A stretch of 64,000 nucleotides of DNA, from NCBI GenBank assembly GCA_902761645.1, contig CACWLF010000003.1, forward strand, positions 43,654 through 107,653, given 5' to 3'. This DNA is from an uncultured Aeromonadales bacterium. Lineage in GTDB: Bacteria > Pseudomonadota > Gammaproteobacteria > Enterobacterales > Succinivibrionaceae. The position numbers and the translations under genes are program-made. A model generated the notes under the pieces. The model made no database searches and was not told the origin of the DNA. It saw nothing but the letters and a program-made list of their open reading frames with translations. Within the stretch, counting starts at the first letter, position 1. Every line of letters begins with the position of its first letter. Of the stretch, positions 36,140-45,401 are shown piece by piece.

Positions 36140-36964
36140 GTGAAAAAGTGTGTAATAGTTGGTTCCAATAGTTATCTTGCGCAGAATTTAGAGAACTATT
36201 TTCCTGATATGATTGTATATAAGTTAAATCATCGAAATTGGCTTCAAAATGTTGAATTATTGAAGAGCGCTGATTATGTTATAAATTTTTGCATTAATCC
36301 GAATAACTTTGATGAAGATGTTGATCCTAACAGTGTGATTGACGTTCATATTGCTCGGGAATTGTTACATTCAAATGCCTTGTTTTTTTTCTTGAGTTCT
36401 CGAAAGGTTTATGGCAGAAGTTCAAGATTGTTAACATATTATGAAGAATCTGAATTGAAACCATTCGATTTTTATTCTCGCAACAAACTTAGAGTTGGAA
36501 CTGTATTGAAGGATATTCTCGGTCCGAGACTTTCTATTTTGCGAATTTCCAATATTTTGGGAAATCCTGAAATCAAGGAAGGATATAATACATTCATGGG
36601 ATGGATAACAAAGAATTTCCTTGAGCATGGAAGGTTGGTCATTAATCAGTCGAAGTTCACAGTGCGTGATTTTATAACAAAGCGTTATTTTCATTATGTG
36701 TTGTCTTCTTTGGTTAGAAATAATGTTGTAGGTGTTCATAATATATCATCAAATATTAATATACCTCTTGGTACTTTATTGGGTTGTATTGTTGGCAATG
36801 AAAATGTTATAGAGCAGGAGTCAAATATTACGGATCAGTTTTTGTTATCTAATGAAAAAATTTATTGCTACTTAGATCAGGTGTTAACAAAGGATGTATT
36901 GATCAGAGAACTTTTGGATTATAGGAATGAATTGTTCTCGTTTAGAGCAAAATATCAGAAATGA
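36140..36964 (+). CDS. NAD(P)-dependent epimerase/reductase (extended SDR, RmlD-like)
   Basis: It encodes 274 residues with a GTG start. The N-terminal nucleotide-binding loop GSNSYLAQNL departs from the usual GxxGxxG. Residues FFLSSRKVYG and the YSRNK pair give the SDR catalytic Ser/Tyr/Lys. Overall it resembles dTDP-4-dehydrorhamnose reductase-like enzymes that make nucleotide deoxysugars. No other nucleotide-sugar genes of that pathway are adjacent. The substrate is unknown. Confidence 0.65.
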   Translation: MKKCVIVGSNSYLAQNLENYFPDMIVYKLNHRNWLQNVELLKSADYVINFCINPNNFDEDVDPNSVIDVHIARELLHSNALFFFLSSRKVYGRSSRLLTYYEESELKPFDFYSRNKLRVGTVLKDILGPRLSILRISNILGNPEIKEGYNTFMGWITKNFLEHGRLVINQSKFTVRDFITKRYFHYVLSSLVRNNVVGVHNISSNINIPLGTLLGCIVGNENVIEQESNITDQFLLSNEKIYCYLDQVLTKDVLIRELLDYRNELFSFRAKYQK

Positions 36965-37244
36965 TTTGGTTTAGAACTTTTTTTAAATTTGCTTGTGAAT
37001 GACGAAAGAAGTTCAAAACAAAGTGTTTTTTACTTAATATTGCAATATTTAAAAAATCAAAATTGTAGTACTTTTATTAGATAATATTGTTTCGATTTCA
37101 TCAAATTTTGATTTTTAAAGTATTAATGTTAAATAGAAATTTGCAATGTAAAATTGTTACCATAGTCTATATGTTCTATGCTTGTGTTTGTGCAATATAT
37201 TGTAAGATTATATATTTATGTAATATTATTAAAGGGCTCTTTAT

Positions 37245-39260
37245 ATGGGTGTTGCTAAGCGTTTTGCTATATATTGTTTTTATGATCTTAAAGGGGTTGT
37301 AGGGGAATATGTATACTACTACTTGGAAGCGTTAAAAAAAGTTACTGATTACATATATGTTGTGTCAAATTGTAAAATTAGGGAAAATGATTTGCTACGA
37401 CTCGAGCAAATTGTAGATCGTGTAGATTTCAGAACTAATTATGGTTATGATGCATATGCATATAAGTATGCCTTGGATAGATGTCAAAATGAGCTCGCTA
37501 GTTATGATGAACTGATATTATCAAATAATTCATTTTACGGTCCAGTTTATTCTTTGGATGCTGTTTTTACAAAAATGTCACCTCACTCTTCCGAAAGTGA
37601 GGTGATAACTGATAATTTGCTATGCAGTAATAAGGATTCAAAGTATGATTTTTGGGGGATCACGATACATCCTCGTATTGAAGCGAAAATTAATGAAAAA
37701 CAACATTATAGTTACGTAAATGAACATGTCCAAAGTTATTTTATAGTATTTCAAAAAAATGTTTTTTCAAGTGAGTTGTTTTTAGGTTTTTTTAAAAATC
37801 TACCAAAAATAGAAAGTTTTTTAGATGCCGTAGTCTTGTTTGAACTTGAACTGACCCGTGTTTTGTCTGAAAATGGAAGCTTTAAATACGGAGCTTATGT
37901 AGATTATACGCTGTTTCCTAAATGCAATTATGTCATACCATATGCTTATGAACTATATAAGAATGAAAAATCTCCATTTGTCAAAAGAAAGGTTTTTTAC
38001 GAAGAATATCACGAATTCATTGCCATTGGTCGTGGAAATCAAGGTTGTAGATTATTGGATGATTTGACAAGAAATCAAATTTATCCTGTGGATTATATTT
38101 GGGCTGATATGCTTCGCACTCAGCCTATGTCTGTGTTGCGACAAAATATGCACTTGAATTTAATTTTAAGTGAGAATGAATCATCTGCTTCTGTTAAACA
38201 GACAGGTATGACTAAAGTGGCTTTGATTGTATATATATACTATAAAGATTTAGTTGCTACCTGTCTTTCTTATGCTAAAAACTTAGCAAATATTGCTGAC
38301 ATATATGTTGTTTGTTCTTCTGATGAAACAATGGATGCTGTCAGAAAACAATGTTCCGGAAGTATTTTTAGGAGTATAAACTTTATTAAGAAAGTTAATA
38401 AAGGAAGAGATGTTTCTTCATATTTAATTGATGCTAGGTTTGTGTTTGATAAATATGAGTATGTTTGCTATTTTCATGATAAAAAAAGCCCACAATTAAG
38501 TAATAAATATATTGTTGATGATTTTTTTTATCATTGTATTGATTCAATACTTCCATCAGAAATTTTTGCTGTTAATGTAATTCAGCAATTTGAAGAAAAT
38601 CCAAGACTCGGTATGCTAGTACCGCCTCCGCTTAATTGGGGACCCTTTTATTGTTCGGAGTATAATTTAAACCATGATAATAAGCGATTAATGCTCGAAC
38701 TTATACAGACATTAAATTTAAATGTTCCTTTTGATGAATTTCCTGTTGCTCCATATGGAGACTTTTTTTGGGTAAGATCAAAGGCTATAAAACCGCTTTT
38801 TAACAAAAATTGGGTATATGAAGATTTACCTGACGAACCTTTGCCTGTCGATGGTACAATACTGCATGCTATAGAGCGAATTTTACCTTTTTGTGCTCAA
38901 AGTGCAGGGTATTACGTATCTTGGCTCAATTCTCATAAAACTGAAATAATATACGAAAATAATTGTTATTATTACGTTCGAATGTTTAATGAATCAATGT
39001 TTAAGATATTTCCGATGTGCGATCTTGTTGTTATGCGAAAAATTTTAAATTCTATGGTAAATAATTCTAGTAAATCAAAGAAAGAAGATAATTTGAATAA
39101 TGTCCTTTTGAATCATGCCGATATAGTACATAAGTATAAAATATTAAGAAATAAACTGTTCAAATATACATTGATCAATAGATTAACCTTAAACTTAATT
39201 CCCAAGTTTTATCGTCGAGAAAATGAAATTAGAAAAGAAATTTCGAAGTTCGTTATATGA
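37245..39260 (+). CDS. Full-length RgpF-like rhamnan synthesis protein
   Basis: This 671-residue protein has two RgpF modules. The N-terminal one (RFAIYCFYDLKGVVGEYVYY, NYGYDAYAYKYAL, LILSNNSFYGPV, YDFWGITIHP) and the C-terminal one from about residue 325 (KVALIVYIYYKDL, NKGRDVSSYLI, YVCYFHDKKSPQL, LGMLVPPPLNWGP) are both well preserved. The family acts in building rhamnose-containing wall polysaccharides. It is the intact version of the architecture split or decayed in the genes at 26752 and 27812. Confidence 0.8.
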   Translation: MGVAKRFAIYCFYDLKGVVGEYVYYYLEALKKVTDYIYVVSNCKIRENDLLRLEQIVDRVDFRTNYGYDAYAYKYALDRCQNELASYDELILSNNSFYGPVYSLDAVFTKMSPHSSESEVITDNLLCSNKDSKYDFWGITIHPRIEAKINEKQHYSYVNEHVQSYFIVFQKNVFSSELFLGFFKNLPKIESFLDAVVLFELELTRVLSENGSFKYGAYVDYTLFPKCNYVIPYAYELYKNEKSPFVKRKVFYEEYHEFIAIGRGNQGCRLLDDLTRNQIYPVDYIWADMLRTQPMSVLRQNMHLNLILSENESSASVKQTGMTKVALIVYIYYKDLVATCLSYAKNLANIADIYVVCSSDETMDAVRKQCSGSIFRSINFIKKVNKGRDVSSYLIDARFVFDKYEYVCYFHDKKSPQLSNKYIVDDFFYHCIDSILPSEIFAVNVIQQFEENPRLGMLVPPPLNWGPFYCSEYNLNHDNKRLMLELIQTLNLNVPFDEFPVAPYGDFFWVRSKAIKPLFNKNWVYEDLPDEPLPVDGTILHAIERILPFCAQSAGYYVSWLNSHKTEIIYENNCYYYVRMFNESMFKIFPMCDLVVMRKILNSMVNNSSKSKKEDNLNNVLLNHADIVHKYKILRNKLFKYTLINRLTLNLIPKFYRRENEIRKEISKFVI

Positions 39261-39519
39261 TACGGGGAAAATGTTTTGGTTGTTTTTTTGTGGCATTGGG
39301 CTGTATATATTTAAAAAAAAGAGTTTATTAAAATATAGATTGCTTTAATTAATATTAAAAAATTAATTTTCTGCTTTTTATAGGTTTGCTAGTCATTTTT
39401 ATTTGTTACATATTAGAAATAGTTAAATATAGTTTAGATTGGCCTTAATTACGTACGGTTAATTTTTTTGTTAAGTTTATCATATATAATCCTTATTTAT
39501 ATTAGTTTGTAGGAATGAT

Positions 39520-40365
39520 ATGAACCTCTTTGAAAGAATTTTTTGGAATTTAAAATTTTGGTTGGCCGGTAAACGCGTTTTTTTTGAAGGATATGCTGAA
39601 GTGAACAAAATTGAATTCCGGAGTAGAGAATATGTTATTAAACATTTTTTCAGTCAAAATCCTTCTTCCTTTGATGGCTTTGAACCTCCTTGTGGATTAT
39701 TTTTTAAAGAAGGTTACCTAGAGGAATATCCAGATGTATATAAATCAGACATAAATCCTTGGGAACATTATGTTCTATACGGAAAGAAAGAAGGACGAGA
39801 TAACGGAAATAATCCTCCTGTGGAATTATTTTTTAAAGAAGGCTACCTAGAGGAATATCCCGATGTATATAAATCAGGCATAAATCCTTGGGAACATTAT
39901 GTTCTATATGGAAAGAAAGAAGGACGGGATAACGGAAATAATCCTCCTGTGGAATTATTTTTTAAAGAAGGCTACCTAGAGGAAAATCAAGATTTATATA
40001 AATCAGGCATAAATCCTTGGGAACATTATGTTCTATACGGAAAGAAAGAAGGACGAGATAACGGAAATAATCCTCCTGTGGAATTATTTTTTAAAGAAGG
40101 TTACTTAGAGGAATATCAAGAAGTGGAAATGTCGGGTATAAATCCGTGGGTTCATTATGTTTTGCAAGGAAAAAATGAAGGAAGAGACAATGGCATACAT
40201 CCAACAAAAGAAATTTTTAATGAAGATGTTTATAGAGCTTTGTACCCTGATTTATGTTTCGTCGAAAATCACTGGATTCACTACGTTATTTACGGTAAAA
40301 AAGAAAAAAGATTAAATGGGGTTTTTTGTGAATTAATCAGCGATATTCTTCTTTCAAATTCGTAG
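39520..40365 (+). CDS. Stand-alone tandem 43-residue repeat protein (EGRDNG module)
   Basis: The 281-residue protein has a 55-residue lead-in (NLFERIFWNLKFWLAGKRVF, amphipathic or membrane-associated) followed by four nearly identical 43-residue units and a fifth divergent one. Each unit reads PPVELFFKEGYLEEYPDVYK then SGINPWEHYVLYGKKEGRDN-GNN. The same module occurs inside the glycosyltransferases at 32991 and 50753. There is no catalytic domain. AGGA lies in front of ATG 39520, and a TATAAT is at 39485-39490. It is possibly a scaffold or docking partner; this function is inferred only. Confidence 0.75.
   Translation: MNLFERIFWNLKFWLAGKRVFFEGYAEVNKIEFRSREYVIKHFFSQNPSSFDGFEPPCGLFFKEGYLEEYPDVYKSDINPWEHYVLYGKKEGRDNGNNPPVELFFKEGYLEEYPDVYKSGINPWEHYVLYGKKEGRDNGNNPPVELFFKEGYLEENQDLYKSGINPWEHYVLYGKKEGRDNGNNPPVELFFKEGYLEEYQEVEMSGINPWVHYVLQGKNEGRDNGIHPTKEIFNEDVYRALYPDLCFVENHWIHYVIYGKKEKRLNGVFCELISDILLSNS
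39685..40320. repeat. 129-bp near-identical tandem repeats
   Basis: Four direct 129-bp units start at 39685, 39814, 39943 and 40072, the middle ones differing by only a few bases. A divergent partial fifth runs from 40201. The unit length is a multiple of three, so gain or loss of units keeps the reading frame. Confidence 0.95.
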
Positions 40366-40391
40366 AATTTGCTTAATGAGCGTAATAATGT

Positions 40392-42098
40392 ATGTTGTCT
40401 AAGAAATGTAAAATAATAGTTTGTTATCACAAACCGTCTAGAATTTTTAATGATCCGATGTATTTGCCGGTTAATGCAGGAAGGGCTTTGCTTGAACGTA
40501 AATATAATGGTGGAATATTGTCGTTAAGCGAGAAAATGTGGTTGTATCAGAATACAGTTGGTGATGATACTGGTGATAATATTTCGGATTTAAATTATTC
40601 GTTCTGTGAACTTACTGCTATCTACTGGGCATGGAAAAATTATGAAAAAATAGATTGTCCCGATTATGTTGGACTGTGTCACTATAGAAGAATTTTTGAT
40701 GTTGACTCAAAATCATTTGATAGCTTTATTGATGGCAATCATATTATCTATGCCGGTTGTAATGATTTGTTAGCAAGTTCGTGTGACAGCACGATTGCTC
40801 AGCAGTTCCTGCAGTGTCATAAAGATGATCTAAAGAAATGTCTAGATTACTTTGAGAATAATAATATTTCTTTTTATACAAGTTTTGTGGAATATTTGTC
40901 ATTGCCTTTTAAAAAAAGTGCCTTGTTCAATATGTTTATTGTTCAGAAAGATATTTTTTTTGAGTATTGCGAGTTATTATTTTCTGTATTGTTTCATATT
41001 GTGAACAAAATTAATACTTCGTCTTATTCTCAGTATGGTTCTCGTGTATTCGGCTTTTTGGCTGAACGCATAACTGGTGCCTTTTTTTACCATAAGCATA
41101 AACAAGGGTTAAAGGTAAAAAGAGAATTACCATTTTTATTTGAAGAACGCTTTATAAAAATTTCGATAGAGAATGTATGGGCTGAAAATATTGATATTAC
41201 TAAGTTCATAGGTAGCAACATAGTTTATCAGAATGAAAAAGATGATTATTGTATTGTGATTCCTATGAACAGTGACGATTTGGATTTGACATTATCAACA
41301 ATAAAAGCTTGTCTTTCCAGTTTAAATTCTAAACAAAAATATCATATATTTTTGTTAAGCAATGCAGATTTGAGAGAAAAGAAGACTCTCATAGCTAAAA
41401 TTAAGGATAAATTTGAATATTTTTCATGTATCAATCAGAATTTATCTATGTCTTTAATTATTTTATCAGAGAGTTGCATTGAAGAGTTTAAATCTTGTAA
41501 GTCTTTTTCTAAAGACGATCTGCAACTTCTGAAAATTATTAAAAAAAATCCGTCACTTTGGTTTCTCTTGCTGAATGATAAAATTTTGGCGTTCAATAAT
41601 ATTTTTTGGGTTAATAGTGGCTATATAGCAAATGATGATTTTTTATGTTTGGCAGAAAAATATAGTGTTTTAGAACATGATAACTTGATAAGAGGAATAT
41701 CCGGTTGTGAAAGTTTGTATAGCTTTATTGTTGATAATGATAATAAATCGCTGTCGGATATTCAAATTGATTTCTCGTTGCCCATAAAATATTTACAGAC
41801 AAATTTATTGTATATTAATTTAAATTGGCTAAGTAGGTATAGACTGACTATTGCTCGAAATTTAGTTGAATTTAATGGATTCTATGCTATAAATACGTGT
41901 GATTTTAGAAATTGTGTCAACATTCTTGAATACTATTGGTCTGTAGAGATAAAAACATTTTGTGATTACTCTTCCTCGCTCGATCGTAGGTTATCTTTTG
42001 AAAATTATATGAAATTTTCTAGTTGCAGATATAAATGGCAGGGAGCTTTTGTATCAGGATGTGCTCCTTCTTCTTTGAAGAATTTGGGTATAATGTGA
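40392..42098 (+). CDS. DUF4422 glycosyltransferase with second transferase-like domain
   Basis: Of 568 residues, the N-terminal 270 carry the DUF4422 capsular-polysaccharide transferase motifs: KIIVCYHKP, NYSFCELTAIYWAWKNY, and YVGLCHYRRIF, ending in GFLAERI.G.FF. From about residue 295 a second region begins DDYCIVIPMNSDDLDLTLST, resembling a GT8-like fold start, but catalytic Asp motifs are not clear. It is probably bifunctional or a transferase with a regulatory partner domain. It follows the repeat protein by 26 bases. Confidence 0.7.
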   Translation: MLSKKCKIIVCYHKPSRIFNDPMYLPVNAGRALLERKYNGGILSLSEKMWLYQNTVGDDTGDNISDLNYSFCELTAIYWAWKNYEKIDCPDYVGLCHYRRIFDVDSKSFDSFIDGNHIIYAGCNDLLASSCDSTIAQQFLQCHKDDLKKCLDYFENNNISFYTSFVEYLSLPFKKSALFNMFIVQKDIFFEYCELLFSVLFHIVNKINTSSYSQYGSRVFGFLAERITGAFFYHKHKQGLKVKRELPFLFEERFIKISIENVWAENIDITKFIGSNIVYQNEKDDYCIVIPMNSDDLDLTLSTIKACLSSLNSKQKYHIFLLSNADLREKKTLIAKIKDKFEYFSCINQNLSMSLIILSESCIEEFKSCKSFSKDDLQLLKIIKKNPSLWFLLLNDKILAFNNIFWVNSGYIANDDFLCLAEKYSVLEHDNLIRGISGCESLYSFIVDNDNKSLSDIQIDFSLPIKYLQTNLLYINLNWLSRYRLTIARNLVEFNGFYAINTCDFRNCVNILEYYWSVEIKTFCDYSSSLDRRLSFENYMKFSSCRYKWQGAFVSGCAPSSLKNLGIM

Positions 42099-42238
42099 AA
42101 ATAAAGTGGATAGAATTGCTTTAAGAGGTTTTCTTTCCTATATCCTCTTGGTGTATTGTTTTTTCTTGAACCTTGTGAATGGAATACTGAACAGGCAAGA
42201 TTAAAATTATTTATTTGGCTAAATATTTGGTTTATGTT

Positions 42239-44107
42239 ATGGATAAAAGAATAAAAATAAGCGTTTCAAGTATATTATTTTCACTTTTGCTTGCTAGTAT
42301 CGTTTATTTTATTATTTGTATTTTATTTAATATTTGGGCATTCTCCGGAAATAAATATGCAAGATCTTATTTGGAAGTTTCTGATTTTACTTCCACTAAT
42401 ATACAGGCAAATGCAGCTGGTTATGTTGTAAATTCCAATGAGCCTAAGCTGATCCGCACTTTTGACAAAGAAATGTATATAGCAAGTGTATTATTGGATC
42501 TTAGAAATTTACCTGCAAAGGAAGTCATGATCCAGGTTTATTATACCAATTCAGTAAAACGTGAATATAATTATTTTGATTGTGTAAGACAGAATGTATC
42601 CGCCAAAAATGCCATTGTTAAGGTTCCTTTGAATGTGATGGCTGACAGTATAAGGTTTGATGTCGGTTCAGATGGAGATTCCTATAAGCTGAAGAAAGTG
42701 ATAATAAATCCTCATGTTTCGGACATGATTAAATATTCTTTCTCCGGTGTTGATTACATGCTGTTTTTTATTGCATTTTCTTTTGGAGCTTTTTTTCTTC
42801 ATTTGTATCCAAAATGTTTTATTCTTGTGAGAGGTTTTGTATCAAATATAGTTGCATATTTAAATAGCGAAATTTCCTTTGATTTTTCAAAATTAAATGT
42901 TGTAAGGTTTAAACAGATCTATCGGCTTGCGTTTTTTGTGGTTTTATATTTGTATTTTTGTAAGTATTACATACACATAGGAACTATGCTGGGATCTAAA
43001 ATGAACTGGATATATGGTTATAATGATTTCTTTTTGTATTGTGGCGTAATATTTGCCGTAATATCCGTTGGCAGAATGATTTTAGATCAAAAATGGTTAT
43101 ATTCTGTTTTGGCATTATCCTTGCTTTCCTGTTTTTTTCTCTCAAATCAGATTGCTCATAATGACATCTTTATTTTAATTAATATTTGTTTTGTTGTTTC
43201 CTGCTATGATATGCCGGGTAAGTGGATTTTGAGAACATTTATTTTATCTGTAGGAATAATAGTTTTGGTGGATGTTGCTCTCTCTTTATGCGATATCATC
43301 CCAAACCTGCAGTATCATTCAAATCGGGGTGTAAGAAATTCCTTTGGTGCAAATTACCCTACAGATTTTGCTGCTGCTGTTTTGTATTCTCTTTTATCTG
43401 TTTGGGTGTTGTTTAAAAAGAAAAATTTGCTGTTACTGGTGATGTTGTCAGTGTTTATTTTTGTGCAGTGTAAATATACTTTTACTAGAAATTCAATTGT
43501 ATGTTCTGCATTTTTTATTATTTTTATTTTTTACTTTTTGATTACAGAGAGATACTCATCAGTTAAATGTATTCGTTTTGTAAATGGAACCATAATATAT
43601 AATATGTCATTGCTGTCATTCCTGTTGTTTGCAGCGCTTACTATTGGTCTGGCTTACTGTTATGATCCTTCTAACGGCTTTTTCTCGTATATTGACCATA
43701 TATTTTCATCAAGAATAAGTATATCCCATAAAGTGATTAACGAATATGGTTTATCCCCTTTTGGAAAATTCTTTATAATGTTTGGTTTTGGTTCAACCAC
43801 ATCGAGTCCTCCTTTTTATAATTTTTTAGATATATCCTACTGTAATATTTTACTGAGACTTGGGATAGTATCCTTGGTAATCACGGCGGTTTTGTGTATA
43901 TTTTTAGTTAAAAGGGCGATTAAGTGGAATGTTAAAAAGCTGGTACTGGTGATGTTTATTGTATCTTTGCACTGTGTTGTAGAACATCACTTTCTTGATA
44001 CCTGTTACAATGTTTTTCTTTTGCTGGCATTTGCAGATTTCACAGATATATGTAAAGGTAAGTCAGATAAAAGGATAAAGGATGAAACATGGTATTATGT
44101 TATTTGA
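42239..44107 (+). CDS. Wzy-like polysaccharide polymerase / ligase-like membrane protein
   Basis: It encodes 622 residues from ATG 42239; an in-frame TTG at 42215 is less likely. One membrane helix (about 8-35) precedes a 130-residue extracytoplasmic beta-rich domain. About ten further helices follow, with a central loop NSFGANYPTDFAAAVLYSLL and CKYTFTRNS, resembling O-antigen polymerases of the Wzy/WaaL superfamily. It would join repeat units on the periplasmic face. Flanking galactofuranose and chain-length genes fit this role. Confidence 0.65.
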   Translation: MDKRIKISVSSILFSLLLASIVYFIICILFNIWAFSGNKYARSYLEVSDFTSTNIQANAAGYVVNSNEPKLIRTFDKEMYIASVLLDLRNLPAKEVMIQVYYTNSVKREYNYFDCVRQNVSAKNAIVKVPLNVMADSIRFDVGSDGDSYKLKKVIINPHVSDMIKYSFSGVDYMLFFIAFSFGAFFLHLYPKCFILVRGFVSNIVAYLNSEISFDFSKLNVVRFKQIYRLAFFVVLYLYFCKYYIHIGTMLGSKMNWIYGYNDFFLYCGVIFAVISVGRMILDQKWLYSVLALSLLSCFFLSNQIAHNDIFILINICFVVSCYDMPGKWILRTFILSVGIIVLVDVALSLCDIIPNLQYHSNRGVRNSFGANYPTDFAAAVLYSLLSVWVLFKKKNLLLLVMLSVFIFVQCKYTFTRNSIVCSAFFIIFIFYFLITERYSSVKCIRFVNGTIIYNMSLLSFLLFAALTIGLAYCYDPSNGFFSYIDHIFSSRISISHKVINEYGLSPFGKFFIMFGFGSTTSSPPFYNFLDISYCNILLRLGIVSLVITAVLCIFLVKRAIKWNVKKLVLVMFIVSLHCVVEHHFLDTCYNVFLLLAFADFTDICKGKSDKRIKDETWYYVI

Positions 44108-44188
44108 TGTGATAACTACATTTATGGTCCGTCAGTTATTTATTTTTGCTAAAATAAATAATGTTTGATCTTGCTTGAGAGTTTGTTT

Positions 44189-45307
44189 ATGCATTATGAC
44201 TATCTGGTTGTTGGTGCCGGTTTATTTGGTGCAGTTTTTGCAAATTTGGCAAAAAATGCAGGGAAGTCTGCTCTGGTTATCGATAAAAGATCTCATATTG
44301 CAGGTAATATATATACTAGAAATATTGAAAATATTAATGTTCACGTTTATGGTGCTCATATTTTTCATACCAATAATCGTGATGTATGGGAATACTTAAA
44401 TAGGTTTGTTGTATTTAACAGATATACCAATTCACCGATAGCTAATTTTAATGGTGAAATATATTCGCTTCCATTTAATATGTATACCTTTAATAAAATG
44501 TGGGGAGTAGTTACACCTGAACAGGCCCGTTTAAAAATTGAAGAGCAGATAAAAAAAACTGGAATAGTGGATCCTAAAAATCTTGAAGAGCAGGCTATAT
44601 CACTAGTTGGTACCGACATATATGAAAAGTTGATCAAAGGTTATACTGAAAAGCAGTGGGGAAGGGAATGTAAAATGTTGCCTTCATCTATTATTAAACG
44701 GTTACCTGTCAGATTTACTTATGATAATAATTATTTTAATGCATTGTACCAGGGTATTCCCGTTGGCGGATATACCGGGATGGTGGAAAAAATGCTTACA
44801 GGAATTGATGTGGAATTGAATGCCGATTATCTTGATAACAGGGATTATTATGACAGAATAGCTGACATGGTTATTTTTACCGGTCAGATAGATGCTTATT
44901 ACAATTATCAGTTCGGCCCATTGGAATACAGAAGTCTCAGATTCGAAAACGAAATTATGAAAATATCAAATTATCAGGGCAATGCGGTTGTTAATTATAC
45001 AGATAAAGAAACACCATATACCAGAATAATTGAACATAAATGGTTTAATTTTGGAAAAGATGAATCGGGACATGATATTCTCAAAACGATTATTAGTAAG
45101 GAATTCCCCTCCGAATGGAAAGTTGGTGAAGAACCGTTTTATCCTGTGAATAACAGCAGGAATAATGAACTTTTCCTGAAGTACAAGGCACTGTCTGAAT
45201 GTGAAAAGGACAGGGTACAGTTTGGCGGACGATTAGGCATGTACAAATATTTTGATATGGATTCGGTTGTAATGGAAGCAATGAAATTGTTTTATAGAAT
45301 AAATTGA
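44189..45307 (+). CDS. glf: UDP-galactopyranose mutase
   Basis: Glf is a flavoenzyme that converts UDP-galactopyranose to UDP-galactofuranose. The 372-residue protein begins MHYDYLVVGAGLFGAVFA, the FAD-binding GxGxxG, with NIYTRN, YGAHIFHT, YTEKQWGRE and a late RFGGRLG-type motif (FGGRLGMYKYFDMD), all diagnostic. ATG 44189 was chosen because GAGAG precedes it and the FAD motif follows at once. It indicates that the polysaccharide contains galactofuranose. Confidence 0.95.
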   Translation: MHYDYLVVGAGLFGAVFANLAKNAGKSALVIDKRSHIAGNIYTRNIENINVHVYGAHIFHTNNRDVWEYLNRFVVFNRYTNSPIANFNGEIYSLPFNMYTFNKMWGVVTPEQARLKIEEQIKKTGIVDPKNLEEQAISLVGTDIYEKLIKGYTEKQWGRECKMLPSSIIKRLPVRFTYDNNYFNALYQGIPVGGYTGMVEKMLTGIDVELNADYLDNRDYYDRIADMVIFTGQIDAYYNYQFGPLEYRSLRFENEIMKISNYQGNAVVNYTDKETPYTRIIEHKWFNFGKDESGHDILKTIISKEFPSEWKVGEEPFYPVNNSRNNELFLKYKALSECEKDRVQFGGRLGMYKYFDMDSVVMEAMKLFYRIN

Positions 45308-45401
45308 GTGTGGTAGAATGCACAGGTGTTGATGTGGCAGTTCAATGAAAATATATGCGGTTTATTCTTTAGTCGTAATTGAAAATTTGGAAATTTAATC
45401 T

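Noticed and set aside
39685-40320. Regular direct repeats as a possible CRISPR array
   Set aside because: Units are contiguous, coding and 129 bp long with no unique spacers; they are protein-coding tandem repeats. No CRISPR array was seen anywhere in the window.
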